Assembly (NCBI GenBank): GCA_944372725.1
Contig: CALWAA010000008.1
Coordinates: 1 to 14,632, forward strand
Length of the DNA: 14,632 nt
Reading direction: 5' to 3'
Origin: an uncultured Bacilli bacterium
GTDB taxonomy: Bacteria; Bacillota_I; Bacilli_A; RF39; UBA660
Shown: positions 1 through 6,402 of the stretch, piece by piece
How positions within the stretch are numbered: position 1 is the first letter of the stretch
Layout: each line of letters opens with the position of its first letter
Notes under the pieces: generated by a model
Database searches by the model: none
What the model was told of the DNA's origin: nothing
What the model saw: only the letters and a program-made list of their open reading frames with translations
Program-made: the position numbers and the translations under genes

Positions 1-279
1 GTATGCGACCGCAATTGTGATACCGATGGTGATGGTAAGCCAGATGTTGACATTGACATTGATGGTGACGGTAAACCAGATGTAAATGTTGATACTGATA
101 ACGATGGTAAACCAGATGATAATTTAGTTGACCAAGATACCAATGGTGATGGCGTATGTGATATCAATTGTGATACTGATGGTGATGGCATTCCTGATAG
201 TAACATTGACTTAGATGGCGATGGAACTTGCGATTTAAACTGTGATGTCAATGGTGATGGTGTATGTGATACCAATTGT
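1..279 (+). repeat. Coding tandem repeats of calcium-binding motif
   Basis: GAT-GGT-GAT-GGT cores recur every 36-72 bases, encoding DxDGDG-type calcium loops. They continue past the left edge. Such arrays can change length by slippage or recombination. Confidence 0.8.
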
Positions 280-990
280 GTTGGCGAATTATATAGTAAT
301 GCTGATTTAAGCAGTTTAAAAGTTGGGGAATATACTTTAAAACCAAAATTCGACAGTAATACAACCAATTATACAGTTGAAGTAGCAAATGACTTATCAA
401 GTGTAAACATTAGTGCTACAGCTGTAAATTCTCGTGCAAAAGTTATTGGCGCTGGAACTGTAAATTTAACAAGTAATTCAACAAGAGTATCAATTACAGT
501 TATCGCTCAAAATGGAAATACGAAAACTTACTATGTAACAATTAATAAAGCAGAAAATCCATCTATTTCTGAAGATGGTGAAGGCGATATTGAAATAGGT
601 ACTTCTGAGAATACATATTTATCAGTAAACTTTACAAAACCAGTAAAAGCTTATAACATTATTCCAGGTTGGACAGGAACACATGAATTTACAGTAAAAA
701 ATAATTCTAACAAAACAGTAGTGTACAATGTTAATTTAACTAATATTACCAATACATTTACAAGCAACAATTTTGTTTATAGTTTAGTAAAAGATGGTGA
801 AGTTTTAGTTAATGAGACACCTGCTGTAAAAAAGAATTCTACAATTGCTAACAATATTGTAATTGCTCCAGGACAGACAGCTACTTTCCAAATTAATTAT
901 AAATTCAAAGAAATTGGTGAACCACAAAATTATGACCAAGGTCAAAATTATAGTGCCACAGTAGCAATTGAAATTGTTTCAGCAAATTAA
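1..990 (+). CDS. Secreted calcium-repeat / cadherin-like / TasA-like surface protein (3' end)
   Basis: The frame is open from base 1 to TAA at 988-990 (329 residues), so the start and any signal peptide lie outside the window. Residues 1-93 are Asp/Gly-rich repeats of the DxDGDGxPD kind, typical of thrombospondin type 3 / calcium-binding repeats. Four of them carry a CDxNC cysteine pair (C2/C6, C53/C57, C77/C81, C89/C93). Residues 100-183 match the cadherin-like beta-sandwich pattern (NADLSSLKV...Y.V.V...YYVTINK). Residues about 196-329 (FTVKNNSNKTVVYNVNL, IAPGQTATFQINYKF) resemble the beta-sandwich of TasA/camelysin-type fibre proteins. The SipW-type peptidase just downstream supports that reading, because SipW enzymes process TasA/camelysin precursors in Bacillus. 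It should act outside the cell, perhaps as a Ca-stabilised surface or matrix protein. The repeats and sandwich are clear. The TasA-like call is a fold-level guess. Confidence 0.85.
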   Translation, partial: VCDRNCDTDGDGKPDVDIDIDGDGKPDVNVDTDNDGKPDDNLVDQDTNGDGVCDINCDTDGDGIPDSNIDLDGDGTCDLNCDVNGDGVCDTNCVGELYSNADLSSLKVGEYTLKPKFDSNTTNYTVEVANDLSSVNISATAVNSRAKVIGAGTVNLTSNSTRVSITVIAQNGNTKTYYVTINKAENPSISEDGEGDIEIGTSENTYLSVNFTKPVKAYNIIPGWTGTHEFTVKNNSNKTVVYNVNLTNITNTFTSNNFVYSLVKDGEVLVNETPAVKKNSTIANNIVIAPGQTATFQINYKFKEIGEPQNYDQGQNYSATVAIEIVSAN

Positions 991-1000
991 AAAATTAATA

Positions 1001-1032
1001 AAAATTCTATCGCAAAGATAGAATTTTTTTTT
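1001..1032 (+). terminator. Intrinsic terminator of the surface-protein gene
   Basis: An 11-bp perfect stem, AAAATTCTATC (1001-1011) with GATAGAATTTT (1017-1027), has a 5-nt loop and runs into a T-tract. It lies 10 bases after the stop codon. Confidence 0.9.
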
Positions 1033-1041
1033 GGAATAATC

Positions 1042-1070
1042 TTGTAATTTAGAAAGTAATAGGCTATAAT
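1042..1070 (+). promoter_or_regulatory. Promoter of sipW
   Basis: TTGTAA (1042-1047), a 17-bp spacer and TATAAT (1065-1070). It sits between the upstream terminator and the AGGAGGGG ribosome site at 1083-1090, so sipW can be transcribed on its own. Confidence 0.75.
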
Positions 1071-1094
1071 ATATATTAGAATAGGAGGGGCTCT

Positions 1095-1880
1095 ATGAAA
1101 GATAAAATTTCATGGCATAAAATAGTTCATATTATATTTAAAATCTTATCATGGGCTCTATTTATTATACTTTTATTAATAGCCATTTTTTTAATTTACT
1201 ATTATATAGCCAATAAAAGATATGTAAGTAAAGGGGCAGGATATGAGCCTAAATTCTCAATATACACTATTGCTACTGGTTCTATGGTACCTAACATTAA
1301 TGTTTATGATGCTGTAATTAATATGCGTGTAGATGAGCCAAATGACTTAAAAGTTGGTGATGTAATTACCTTTCGTTCATCCAGTTCACTAACCGCCAAT
1401 ATGACCATTACCCATCGTATTAAAGCAATAACAAAAGATGAAAATGGTGAAACATGCTTTGTAACCAAAGGAGATGCCAATCCAGTTGAAGATGAATCTT
1501 GTGCTAAGTATAGTAATGTAATTGGTAAAGTAATTATTAGAATTCCAGGGCTTGGACACATTCAACGCTTCTTAGCATCAGGAGTTGGCTGGTTATTATG
1601 TATTTTAATACCTGCCTTAGTAATTATTGGTAGAGATATTATGAAATTAACAAGATTATCATCAATCAAGAATAGTGCTGATAAAATGAGTGAGAAAAAG
1701 AAAACAAATCCGAAAAAAGCAGCAGCCGAAAAGAAACGAAAAGAACAAATAAAGAGAAATCTACTAAGCGAAAATAATGGCACCAAAGAATATTATCACG
1801 AACCAACAATAAAAGTAATTGAAAAAAGGAAAAACAACGTAAAAAAAGACAATAATAAACAAAAACGAAAGAAAAAATAA
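1095..1880 (+). CDS. sipW: SipW/ER-type signal peptidase I
   Basis: Cleaves signal peptides from exported proteins at the outer face of the membrane. The sequence has a membrane helix at about 17-39 and then the catalytic serine in ATGSMVP (S63). Next are a histidine in ITHRI (H107), in place of the lysine of ordinary bacterial enzymes, and the KGDAN box (D127). A second helix lies at about 158-180. A Ser-His dyad with a C-terminal helix is the ER/archaeal/SipW pattern. Residues about 190-261 form a very Lys/Arg-rich tail (NPKKAAAEKKRKEQIKR, KQKRKKK at the end), probably cytoplasmic, which is longer and more basic than expected for the family. The start is fixed by AGGAGGGG four bases upstream. 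The surface protein directly upstream, with a TasA-like tail, is the obvious candidate substrate. That pairing is inferred from neighbourhood only. Confidence 0.9.
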   Translation: MKDKISWHKIVHIIFKILSWALFIILLLIAIFLIYYYIANKRYVSKGAGYEPKFSIYTIATGSMVPNINVYDAVINMRVDEPNDLKVGDVITFRSSSSLTANMTITHRIKAITKDENGETCFVTKGDANPVEDESCAKYSNVIGKVIIRIPGLGHIQRFLASGVGWLLCILIPALVIIGRDIMKLTRLSSIKNSADKMSEKKKTNPKKAAAEKKRKEQIKRNLLSENNGTKEYYHEPTIKVIEKRKNNVKKDNNKQKRKKK

Positions 1881-1899
1881 TTAATTTTCTTTCGTTTTT
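1861..1899. terminator. Bidirectional terminator shared by sipW and the FemAB gene
   Basis: A 15-bp perfect stem (1861-1875 with 1885-1899) has loop 1876-1884. It gives an A-tract on one side and a T-tract on the other for either strand. The two convergent TAA stops (1878-1880 plus, 1883-1881 minus) sit next to each other inside the loop. Confidence 0.88.
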
Positions 1900-3122
1900 T
1901 TATTAAACTCTTTAGCTAATAATCCTTTTTTGATAAGATTTCGATAAGCATGTTCATTTAAAATAAAATCAAATTCACCAATAAATTCATATATATGAGG
2001 ATGAAAACCTAATTTGAAATTATTTAAACCAACATAAGGATTTTTAGAAGTAAAATCCCCAGTCATACCATTCATATCTACAAACTTATATTGCTTCTTA
2101 TAGTATTCTAATATTTGATAATGTAAAAAGTAATTAGGATTAAAATGTTTATAATTTTTATCAAATCCACTAATAACAATATGAACACGATTAAGATAGC
2201 GTATAACAAAAGCTCCAGCAATATAAACATCTTGATGTTCTCTTAACCCCTTAGTTGCAATTTCAATATCATTTTTATAAGAAAGTAAAATTTTATCAGA
2301 ATTCATTTTTTCTTTAATAAAATTATCATTAGAGCTATTAATCAATTTTTTAGATATTTCTGAATTTCTTTCTAATTCTTCATCATACAATTTTTTACTA
2401 TTAACTAAATATTGTTCATAATCAATTTTAACTAAAAATAAATCAGCCATTCCATTACGGTCAAAAACATTATAATAATTTTTATAATAAAAAGGGTCGA
2501 TTTCCTTTTTTCTTTTAATAAATTCAAAAAGAATATCTAAACTTTCTCTTCCTTTTTTCTCAAGAATTAATCCTTTTTTCATCCCTTTACGAATTTTATT
2601 TTTTGTATTTTTATTTAAAGATGGAAAACTATATTCTTGAGTGTTTAGTATCGCATTAAATCTAGGAAATATACTTTCAAAATATTTATTATCTCTAAGT
2701 TTTAAATAACCCATTTCTTTTAAATAATCACGAACAATAATATTTTGATTATAATTAGTAAGTTTAGTAACTGGATTAATCTCTCCAATGGCAATTTCCG
2801 GATTAATTTTAATAAAAGCAAGCCTTTTTTCGTAATATTTTCTTAATGCATTAGTAAATTGTTGTAATAAATCATGGTCAAAATAATCAATTAGAAAACC
2901 TTTAGGAGAATATCCATATTTAGAAGTTAAGCCAATTTTTTTTATTAAAATAAGTGCAGCGGCTTTAATAACCCCAAGTTCATCAACAAATCCAATTAAT
3001 TCATAGTCATATCCACATTCAGCCATAAAAAGAGCATAATTAGAACTTTGATAATAAGAACTAATTGGAAAACTTCTAGCAAAACTATCAAATTCAGCAA
3101 TAGAAAGTTTCTTAATATGCAT
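1881..3122 (-). CDS. FemAB-family peptidoglycan bridge aminoacyltransferase
   Basis: FemAB/FemX enzymes add amino acids from aminoacyl-tRNA to the peptide side chain of lipid-linked cell-wall precursors, working at the inner membrane face. This 413-residue protein has the family layout. There is an N-terminal GNAT-like half (SYYQSSNYALFMAECGYDYELIG). A charged helical arm at about 255-290 of the protein looks like a coiled coil, as in FemA/FemB. The C-terminal half has HFNPNYFLHYQILEYYKKQ, VDMNGMTGDF and the terminal FKLGFHPHIYEFIGEFDFIL block. I start at ATG 3122-3120, behind GAGGGGG (3135-3129). A longer open frame to 3179 would begin inside the -35 box and is not credible. The amino acid added cannot be told from sequence. 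Its lone, divergently promoted setting gives no further clue. Confidence 0.88.
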   Translation of the reverse strand: MHIKKLSIAEFDSFARSFPISSYYQSSNYALFMAECGYDYELIGFVDELGVIKAAALILIKKIGLTSKYGYSPKGFLIDYFDHDLLQQFTNALRKYYEKRLAFIKINPEIAIGEINPVTKLTNYNQNIIVRDYLKEMGYLKLRDNKYFESIFPRFNAILNTQEYSFPSLNKNTKNKIRKGMKKGLILEKKGRESLDILFEFIKRKKEIDPFYYKNYYNVFDRNGMADLFLVKIDYEQYLVNSKKLYDEELERNSEISKKLINSSNDNFIKEKMNSDKILLSYKNDIEIATKGLREHQDVYIAGAFVIRYLNRVHIVISGFDKNYKHFNPNYFLHYQILEYYKKQYKFVDMNGMTGDFTSKNPYVGLNNFKLGFHPHIYEFIGEFDFILNEHAYRNLIKKGLLAKEFNKKTKEN

Positions 3123-3149
3123 TAGTATCCCCCTCATCAATAATGAGCT

Positions 3150-3178
3150 ATTATAGCACATTCTTCTATTTATGTCCA
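3150..3178 (-). promoter_or_regulatory. Promoter of the FemAB gene
   Basis: On the minus strand, TGGACA (3178-3173), a 17-bp spacer and TATAAT (3155-3150), with a TGC extension just before the -10 box. It is placed about 28 bases before the chosen start. Confidence 0.75.
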
Positions 3179-3187
3179 TGTTTTTGA

Positions 3188-3215
3188 TTGACTAGAAAAA
3201 AATTTATAGTATAAT
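3188..3215 (+). promoter_or_regulatory. Promoter of the DUF308 gene
   Basis: TTGACT (3188-3193), a 16-bp spacer and TATAAT (3210-3215). Its -35 box lies only 9 bp from that of the divergent FemAB promoter, so the two polymerases probably compete or are co-regulated. Confidence 0.72.
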
Positions 3216-3235
3216 TATAGATAGGAGGAAAACTT

Positions 3236-3832
3236 ATGGCAAAGAAAAAAGAAAAAACAATATTGGAAAAAATAAAAATTGGTTTTAATAAAATGTTAAT
3301 AGGAAGTATTATTTTAAATGGTCTGTTCTTATTATTTGGTATATTAGTATACTCTAATCCTCGTGTTAGTTTAGAATTGTTAGGAACATTTTTAGGAGTA
3401 TATTTCATTATTTTTGGAGTATATGCCATATTTGAATTTATAGCAAGAGATAATAATCCTTTATATGGCTTAAACATTTTATGGGGAATTTTAGCAGTAA
3501 TCATAGGTTTACTAGCTATTATCAATCCATTTGGTATAAGTACCATCTTAACATTTACCTTAGGTATTTACTTAATTATTGTTTCAATCAGTAAAATAAT
3601 AGATGCCTTAAAACTTAGAAAATATAAATATGATGGCTGGTCTTTAATTTTAGTAATTTCTATCATTCTCTTGATATTTGGAATATTCATTATTATTAAT
3701 CCAATCATCACTACTATGGAAATTACAGAAGTAGCAGGAATATTCATTATTTTAGCAAGTATCCTAGAAATTTGTAATTCCATTATGTTATATGGAAAAG
3801 CAAAAGATGTTTTAGAATTATTTAAGAAGTAG
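3236..3832 (+). CDS. DUF308/HdeD-like six-helix membrane protein
   Basis: A 198-residue hydrophobic protein made of three pairs of membrane helices, each with the DUF308 signature. That signature is a helix with small residues, an 'INP' or 'SNP' turn, then a second helix running into a hydrophilic loop (LVYSNPRVSLELLG, LAIINPFGISTILTFTLGIYLII, IIINPIITTMEITEVAGIFIILASI). Both ends are lysine-rich and probably cytoplasmic. DUF308 proteins include enterobacterial HdeD, linked to acid resistance, but the biochemical function is unknown. The start is set by AGGAGGAA at 3223-3230. The gene has its own promoter and terminator. The family call is firm; the role is open. Confidence 0.85.
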   Translation: MAKKKEKTILEKIKIGFNKMLIGSIILNGLFLLFGILVYSNPRVSLELLGTFLGVYFIIFGVYAIFEFIARDNNPLYGLNILWGILAVIIGLLAIINPFGISTILTFTLGIYLIIVSISKIIDALKLRKYKYDGWSLILVISIILLIFGIFIIINPIITTMEITEVAGIFIILASILEICNSIMLYGKAKDVLELFKK

Positions 3833-3848
3833 AGAAATCTACTTTTTT
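3827..3848 (+). terminator. Terminator of the DUF308 gene
   Basis: AAGTAGA (3827-3833), loop GAAA, TCTACTT (3838-3844), then Ts. The left arm contains the TAG stop codon. Confidence 0.85.
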
Positions 3849-3887
3849 CTTGCATATTTTACAAAAATTTACGTATATTAAAAATAG

Positions 3888-3914
3888 TTAGCACTTATGC
3901 TTGACAAGTGCTAA
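3888..3914 (+). promoter_or_regulatory. CIRCE operator (HrcA site)
   Basis: TTAGCACTT (3888-3896), nine bases, AAGTGCTAA (3906-3914). It is a perfect inverted repeat differing from the textbook CIRCE arms (TTAGCACTC-N9-GAGTGCTAA) only at the innermost base of each arm. It covers the -35 box of the hsp20 promoter, as expected for repression by HrcA. Confidence 0.93.
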
Positions 3915-3929
3915 TAAAAGTGATATATT
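3901..3929 (+). promoter_or_regulatory. Heat-shock promoter of hsp20
   Basis: TTGACA (3901-3906), a 17-bp spacer and TATATT (3924-3929), with TGA before the -10. The -35 box lies inside the CIRCE spacer and right arm. Confidence 0.88.
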
Positions 3930-3953
3930 ATACTTGTGAAAGGAAGATGGTTA

Positions 3954-4340
3954 ATGATGTTACCAAGAAAAATGTTTTTAGATGATATGTTTGACAGCTT
4001 TTTAGATAGTGATACTCCAAAAATGAAATGTGATATTTACGAGGCTGATGGAAATTACAACTTAGAACTTGATATGCCTGGCTTTACGAAAGATGATATT
4101 AACATTGAATTCAACAAAGGTACTTTAACAATTAGTGCTGAGAAGAAAGATGAGAAAGAAGAAAAAGAGGATAAAAAATATATTAGACGTGAAAGATTTT
4201 ATGGCAAAGTATCTCGTTCTTTCTATCTAGGTGAGATTGAAGAAGAAAACATTAAAGCTGAATTCAAAGATGGAACATTAAAAGTTATCGCTCCTAAAAA
4301 AGATGAAAACATATCTAAAAAAGTTATAAATATTGATTAA
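3954..4340 (+). CDS. hsp20: Hsp20 small heat-shock protein
   Basis: An ATP-independent holdase chaperone that binds unfolding proteins in the cytoplasm. The 128-residue product has a short N-terminal arm with LPRKMFLDDMFDSF, then an alpha-crystallin domain from about residue 25. Its landmarks are YNLELDMPGFTKDDINIEF, RERFYGKVSRSFYL and FKDGTLKVIAPK. It ends in an I-x-I motif (INI, residues 125-127), which normally docks neighbouring dimers in the oligomer. I start at ATG 3954, seven bases after AAAGGAAG (3939-3946); ATG 3957 is also possible, while an upstream GTG at 3936 precedes the ribosome site. Control by CIRCE/HrcA is visible in the promoter. A small Hsp under CIRCE is less usual than groESL or dnaK, suggesting a broad HrcA regulon here. 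Confidence 0.95.
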   Translation: MMLPRKMFLDDMFDSFLDSDTPKMKCDIYEADGNYNLELDMPGFTKDDINIEFNKGTLTISAEKKDEKEEKEDKKYIRRERFYGKVSRSFYLGEIEEENIKAEFKDGTLKVIAPKKDENISKKVINID

Positions 4341-4358
4341 GCACTTTGGTGCTTTTTC
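4339..4358 (+). terminator. Terminator of hsp20
   Basis: AAGCAC (4339-4344), loop TTTG, GTGCTT (4349-4354), followed by a T-rich run. It begins within the stop codon. Confidence 0.8.
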
Positions 4359-4377
4359 TTTTTGCCTAAATAAAACC

Positions 4378-4406
4378 TTGTCAAGAAAACATTTTTATTA
4401 TAAAAT
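4378..4406 (+). promoter_or_regulatory. Promoter of the PH-domain gene
   Basis: TTGTCA (4378-4383), a 17-bp spacer and TAAAAT (4401-4406). Initiation near 4413 would leave a leader of only about 12 bases holding just the GGTGAT ribosome site. Confidence 0.55.
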
Positions 4407-4424
4407 AAAAGTGTGGTGATAAAA

Positions 4425-4868
4425 ATGGGACAAGTATATGAACATGTCAAATTATATAAAAAGAAATTTCCAGGAGGAGTAACTTGGTGGCGACTAAAAA
4501 AACATAGTGCCGTGATTGAAGAACACCTAAATCCGGGCGAAACAGTACGTTATGCTTTTGCCGGACAAAAAAATGACAAATGGTATGATGTAACTTCAAC
4601 TGCTGTTATCTGTATTACGAATAAAAGAATTTTAATTGGCCAAAAAAGAGTAGTATGGGGTTATTTTTTAAATAGTATTACTCCTGATTTATACAATGAT
4701 ATGCAAGTGTATTCAGGTCTTATTTGGGGAAAAATAACAATTGATACGGCGAAAGAAGTTGTTGTAATTACGAACTTAGCGAAAGATTCCCTAAGAGAAA
4801 TAGAAACCGAAATTTCTGAATTTATGATGGAAGAAAAGAAAAAATATGTTCAGGTAGCAAATAACTAG
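4425..4868 (+). CDS. Bacterial PH-domain protein (bPH_9/YvbH-like)
   Basis: A soluble 147-residue protein with no signal peptide or membrane helix. Residues about 30-135 fit the bacterial pleckstrin-homology pattern. They begin with a helix (SAVIEEHLNPGETVRYAFAGQ), then strands of the form 'ICITNKRILIGQKRVVWGYFLNSITPDLYNDMQV' (the conserved TNKRILI turn), 'LIWGKITIDTAKEVVVITNL', and a closing amphipathic helix (LREIETEISEFMMEEK). Such domains bind lipids or proteins; no ligand can be read from the sequence. The start ATG 4425 follows GTGGTGAT (4413-4420). An in-frame GTG at 4413 is the ribosome site itself. The next gene starts eight bases after the stop codon with no terminator between, so the two are probably co-transcribed. 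Confidence 0.75.
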   Translation: MGQVYEHVKLYKKKFPGGVTWWRLKKHSAVIEEHLNPGETVRYAFAGQKNDKWYDVTSTAVICITNKRILIGQKRVVWGYFLNSITPDLYNDMQVYSGLIWGKITIDTAKEVVVITNLAKDSLREIETEISEFMMEEKKKYVQVANN

Positions 4869-4875
4869 AGGTATT

Positions 4876-5970
4876 ATGAAAAAGTTAAAAATATTTCAAA
4901 TTACTCTTATTCTCTTATTTATCATTTTTATTATTTTCTTTTTCAAATCAGTAAATTATACCAAAGAATATGTAGTAAATGATATAAAAATTATTGAAAC
5001 ATATAATAAAGATGATGATTACTATTATTTTACTTTTACATATAAGGATAAAACCTTAGATTATTTGTATGAATCAAGTTATAAACGAAATCGTAACTTT
5101 ATTGAAAATATGAAAGTAATAGAAGAGGAAGAAGACTTTTGCTTAATTCCTGAAGGAAATACTTTAGAGTTTATTCCTTTATGTATGGAAGATAACGAAA
5201 TAACTTATTATAAAGAGGTAAATGAAAATCTAAGAAAACAAATTCCAGAAGAATATTTAAAAGAAGAACAAGAATTAAATGAAACTTTTAAAGATATTAA
5301 TATTTATAACCGTGATTTTACTTATCTTTTATGGAATTATAATGGCTTCTACTATATTAATAATGATGAAGAAAAAGAGATAAAATTATTTGATAGTGAA
5401 ACATATAACGTAAATTTAGTAGCTTACACCAAAGATTATTTAGTAATCGCTGATTATGATAATTCTTACACATTTGATAAAATATACCGAATTACTTTAA
5501 ATAATGGCGATTTAAAAGAATATGATTTAGACCGTAACATTTATTTTGATAGTTATTTCCCTGGATATGAAAAAAACAAATTATATATAGTGGATAACAA
5601 AGAAGAGATGATGTATGAACTAAATGTCAAAAATGGAGATTTAGAAAAAATAAAAGCGAAAATGTATAAGAATGGCAAATGGGAAGAAGTTGGTATCAAA
5701 AGTTTGATTAACACCAACAAAGAATTTACATATAAAACCAATTATAACTATACTTTAGAAGACGGAACTCTTTTCTTAAATTATCAAACAAGTGAAAAGA
5801 AAACCAAAATAGATGACTCTGTTACTACGCTTGTAAGAATAAAAGATAATTTAGTATTTTATTTAAAAACAGATACTTTATATGTATTCAATCCCTTAAA
5901 GGGAAGTACAAAATTACTAGAATTTTTCGAATGGAATTTCAATTATGATAATATGATATATGTCGATTAA
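4876..5970 (+). CDS. Membrane-anchored extracellular protein, unknown
   Basis: I do not recognise this family. The 364-residue product has a basic N-terminus and one strong hydrophobic helix (about 7-25), then about 335 hydrophilic residues that should lie outside the membrane. There is no lipobox. The outer part is rich in Tyr, Asp, Asn and Lys and made of repeating short beta-strand pairs with 'NNGDLKEYDLD', 'KNGDLEKIK' and 'LFDSETYNVNLVAYTKDYLVIADYD' type turns. That pattern is reminiscent of beta-propeller blades, which would suggest a binding or scaffold role. Two cysteines (in EDFCLIPEG and IPLCMEDN) might pair. GAGGT (4868-4872) precedes the ATG closely and overlaps the stop of the PH-domain gene, so translation may be coupled. 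No clear terminator follows before the LysM gene. Confidence 0.7.
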   Translation: MKKLKIFQITLILLFIIFIIFFFKSVNYTKEYVVNDIKIIETYNKDDDYYYFTFTYKDKTLDYLYESSYKRNRNFIENMKVIEEEEDFCLIPEGNTLEFIPLCMEDNEITYYKEVNENLRKQIPEEYLKEEQELNETFKDINIYNRDFTYLLWNYNGFYYINNDEEKEIKLFDSETYNVNLVAYTKDYLVIADYDNSYTFDKIYRITLNNGDLKEYDLDRNIYFDSYFPGYEKNKLYIVDNKEEMMYELNVKNGDLEKIKAKMYKNGKWEEVGIKSLINTNKEFTYKTNYNYTLEDGTLFLNYQTSEKKTKIDDSVTTLVRIKDNLVFYLKTDTLYVFNPLKGSTKLLEFFEWNFNYDNMIYVD

Positions 5971-6019
5971 CCAAATTGTGCTTTTGTCATATCCTATAAA
6001 TAGATGAGGAGTGAATATT

Positions 6020-6334
6020 TTGAACGATAATAGTACATATTTTACATATTACACAATTGAGAGTGGGGATAATCTTTATGAGATAGCTAGAAAATATAAT
6101 ATTAATCCTAAGTTACTAGCAGCCATAAACGGAATTAAAGATAATGAATATATTTATCCAAACCAAGAATTATTAATCCCTAAAAGTGGATATAGCTATT
6201 ACATAACTGCTGAGGGTGATACTTTATCAGGTGTAGCTGGGGCATTTAAAACAACCCCTGAGGCTATGTTAAATTATAATCGAACCATTTATTTATTACC
6301 AGAACAAATATTAGTATATAAAAATAGAGGGTAG
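6020..6334 (+). CDS. Two-LysM protein, TTG start
   Basis: LysM domains bind the N-acetylglucosamine backbone of peptidoglycan. The protein is almost nothing but two of them: residues about 10-54 (YTIESGDNLYEIARKYNINPKLLAAINGI... IYPNQELLIP) and about 57-101 (YYITAEGDTLSGVAGAFKTTPEAMLNYN... LLPEQILVY). The start is taken as TTG 6020, six bases after GAGGAGTG (6006-6013). The in-frame GTG at 6011 forms part of that ribosome site. This gives 104 residues. No signal peptide or membrane helix is visible, which is odd for a wall-binding module. It may leave the cell by another route, act from the mother cell if the organism sporulates (spore-coat LysM proteins also lack signals), or bind another glycan. 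It ends at a terminator. Confidence 0.85.
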   Translation: MNDNSTYFTYYTIESGDNLYEIARKYNINPKLLAAINGIKDNEYIYPNQELLIPKSGYSYYITAEGDTLSGVAGAFKTTPEAMLNYNRTIYLLPEQILVYKNRG

Positions 6335-6355
6335 TCTCCAAAAGAGACTTTTTTT
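6333..6355 (+). terminator. Terminator of the LysM gene
   Basis: AGTCTC (6333-6338), loop CAAAA, GAGACT (6344-6349), T-tract. It overlaps the stop codon. Confidence 0.88.
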
Positions 6356-6356
6356 C

Positions 6357-6385
6357 TTGCAAGCAAATTAGAAGTAATATATAAT
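6357..6385 (+). promoter_or_regulatory. Promoter of the 6403-7709 pair
   Basis: TTGCAA (6357-6362), a 17-bp spacer and TATAAT (6380-6385). It starts directly after the T-tract of the preceding terminator. Confidence 0.75.
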
Positions 6386-6402
6386 AATGCTGGGTGATAC
6401 AG

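Noticed and set aside
1..279. Regular repeats resembling a CRISPR or minisatellite
   Set aside because: They are in-frame codons for calcium-binding loops, with no constant repeat/unique spacer pattern.
3123..3179. Longer N-terminus for the FemAB protein
   Set aside because: It would begin within the -35 box and run through the -10 box and ribosome site; ATG 3122 fits all signals.
5976..6000. Promoter TTGTGC...TATAAA before the LysM gene
   Set aside because: The spacing is only 13 bp, and a sporulation-sigma reading of CATATCCT was too weak to claim.
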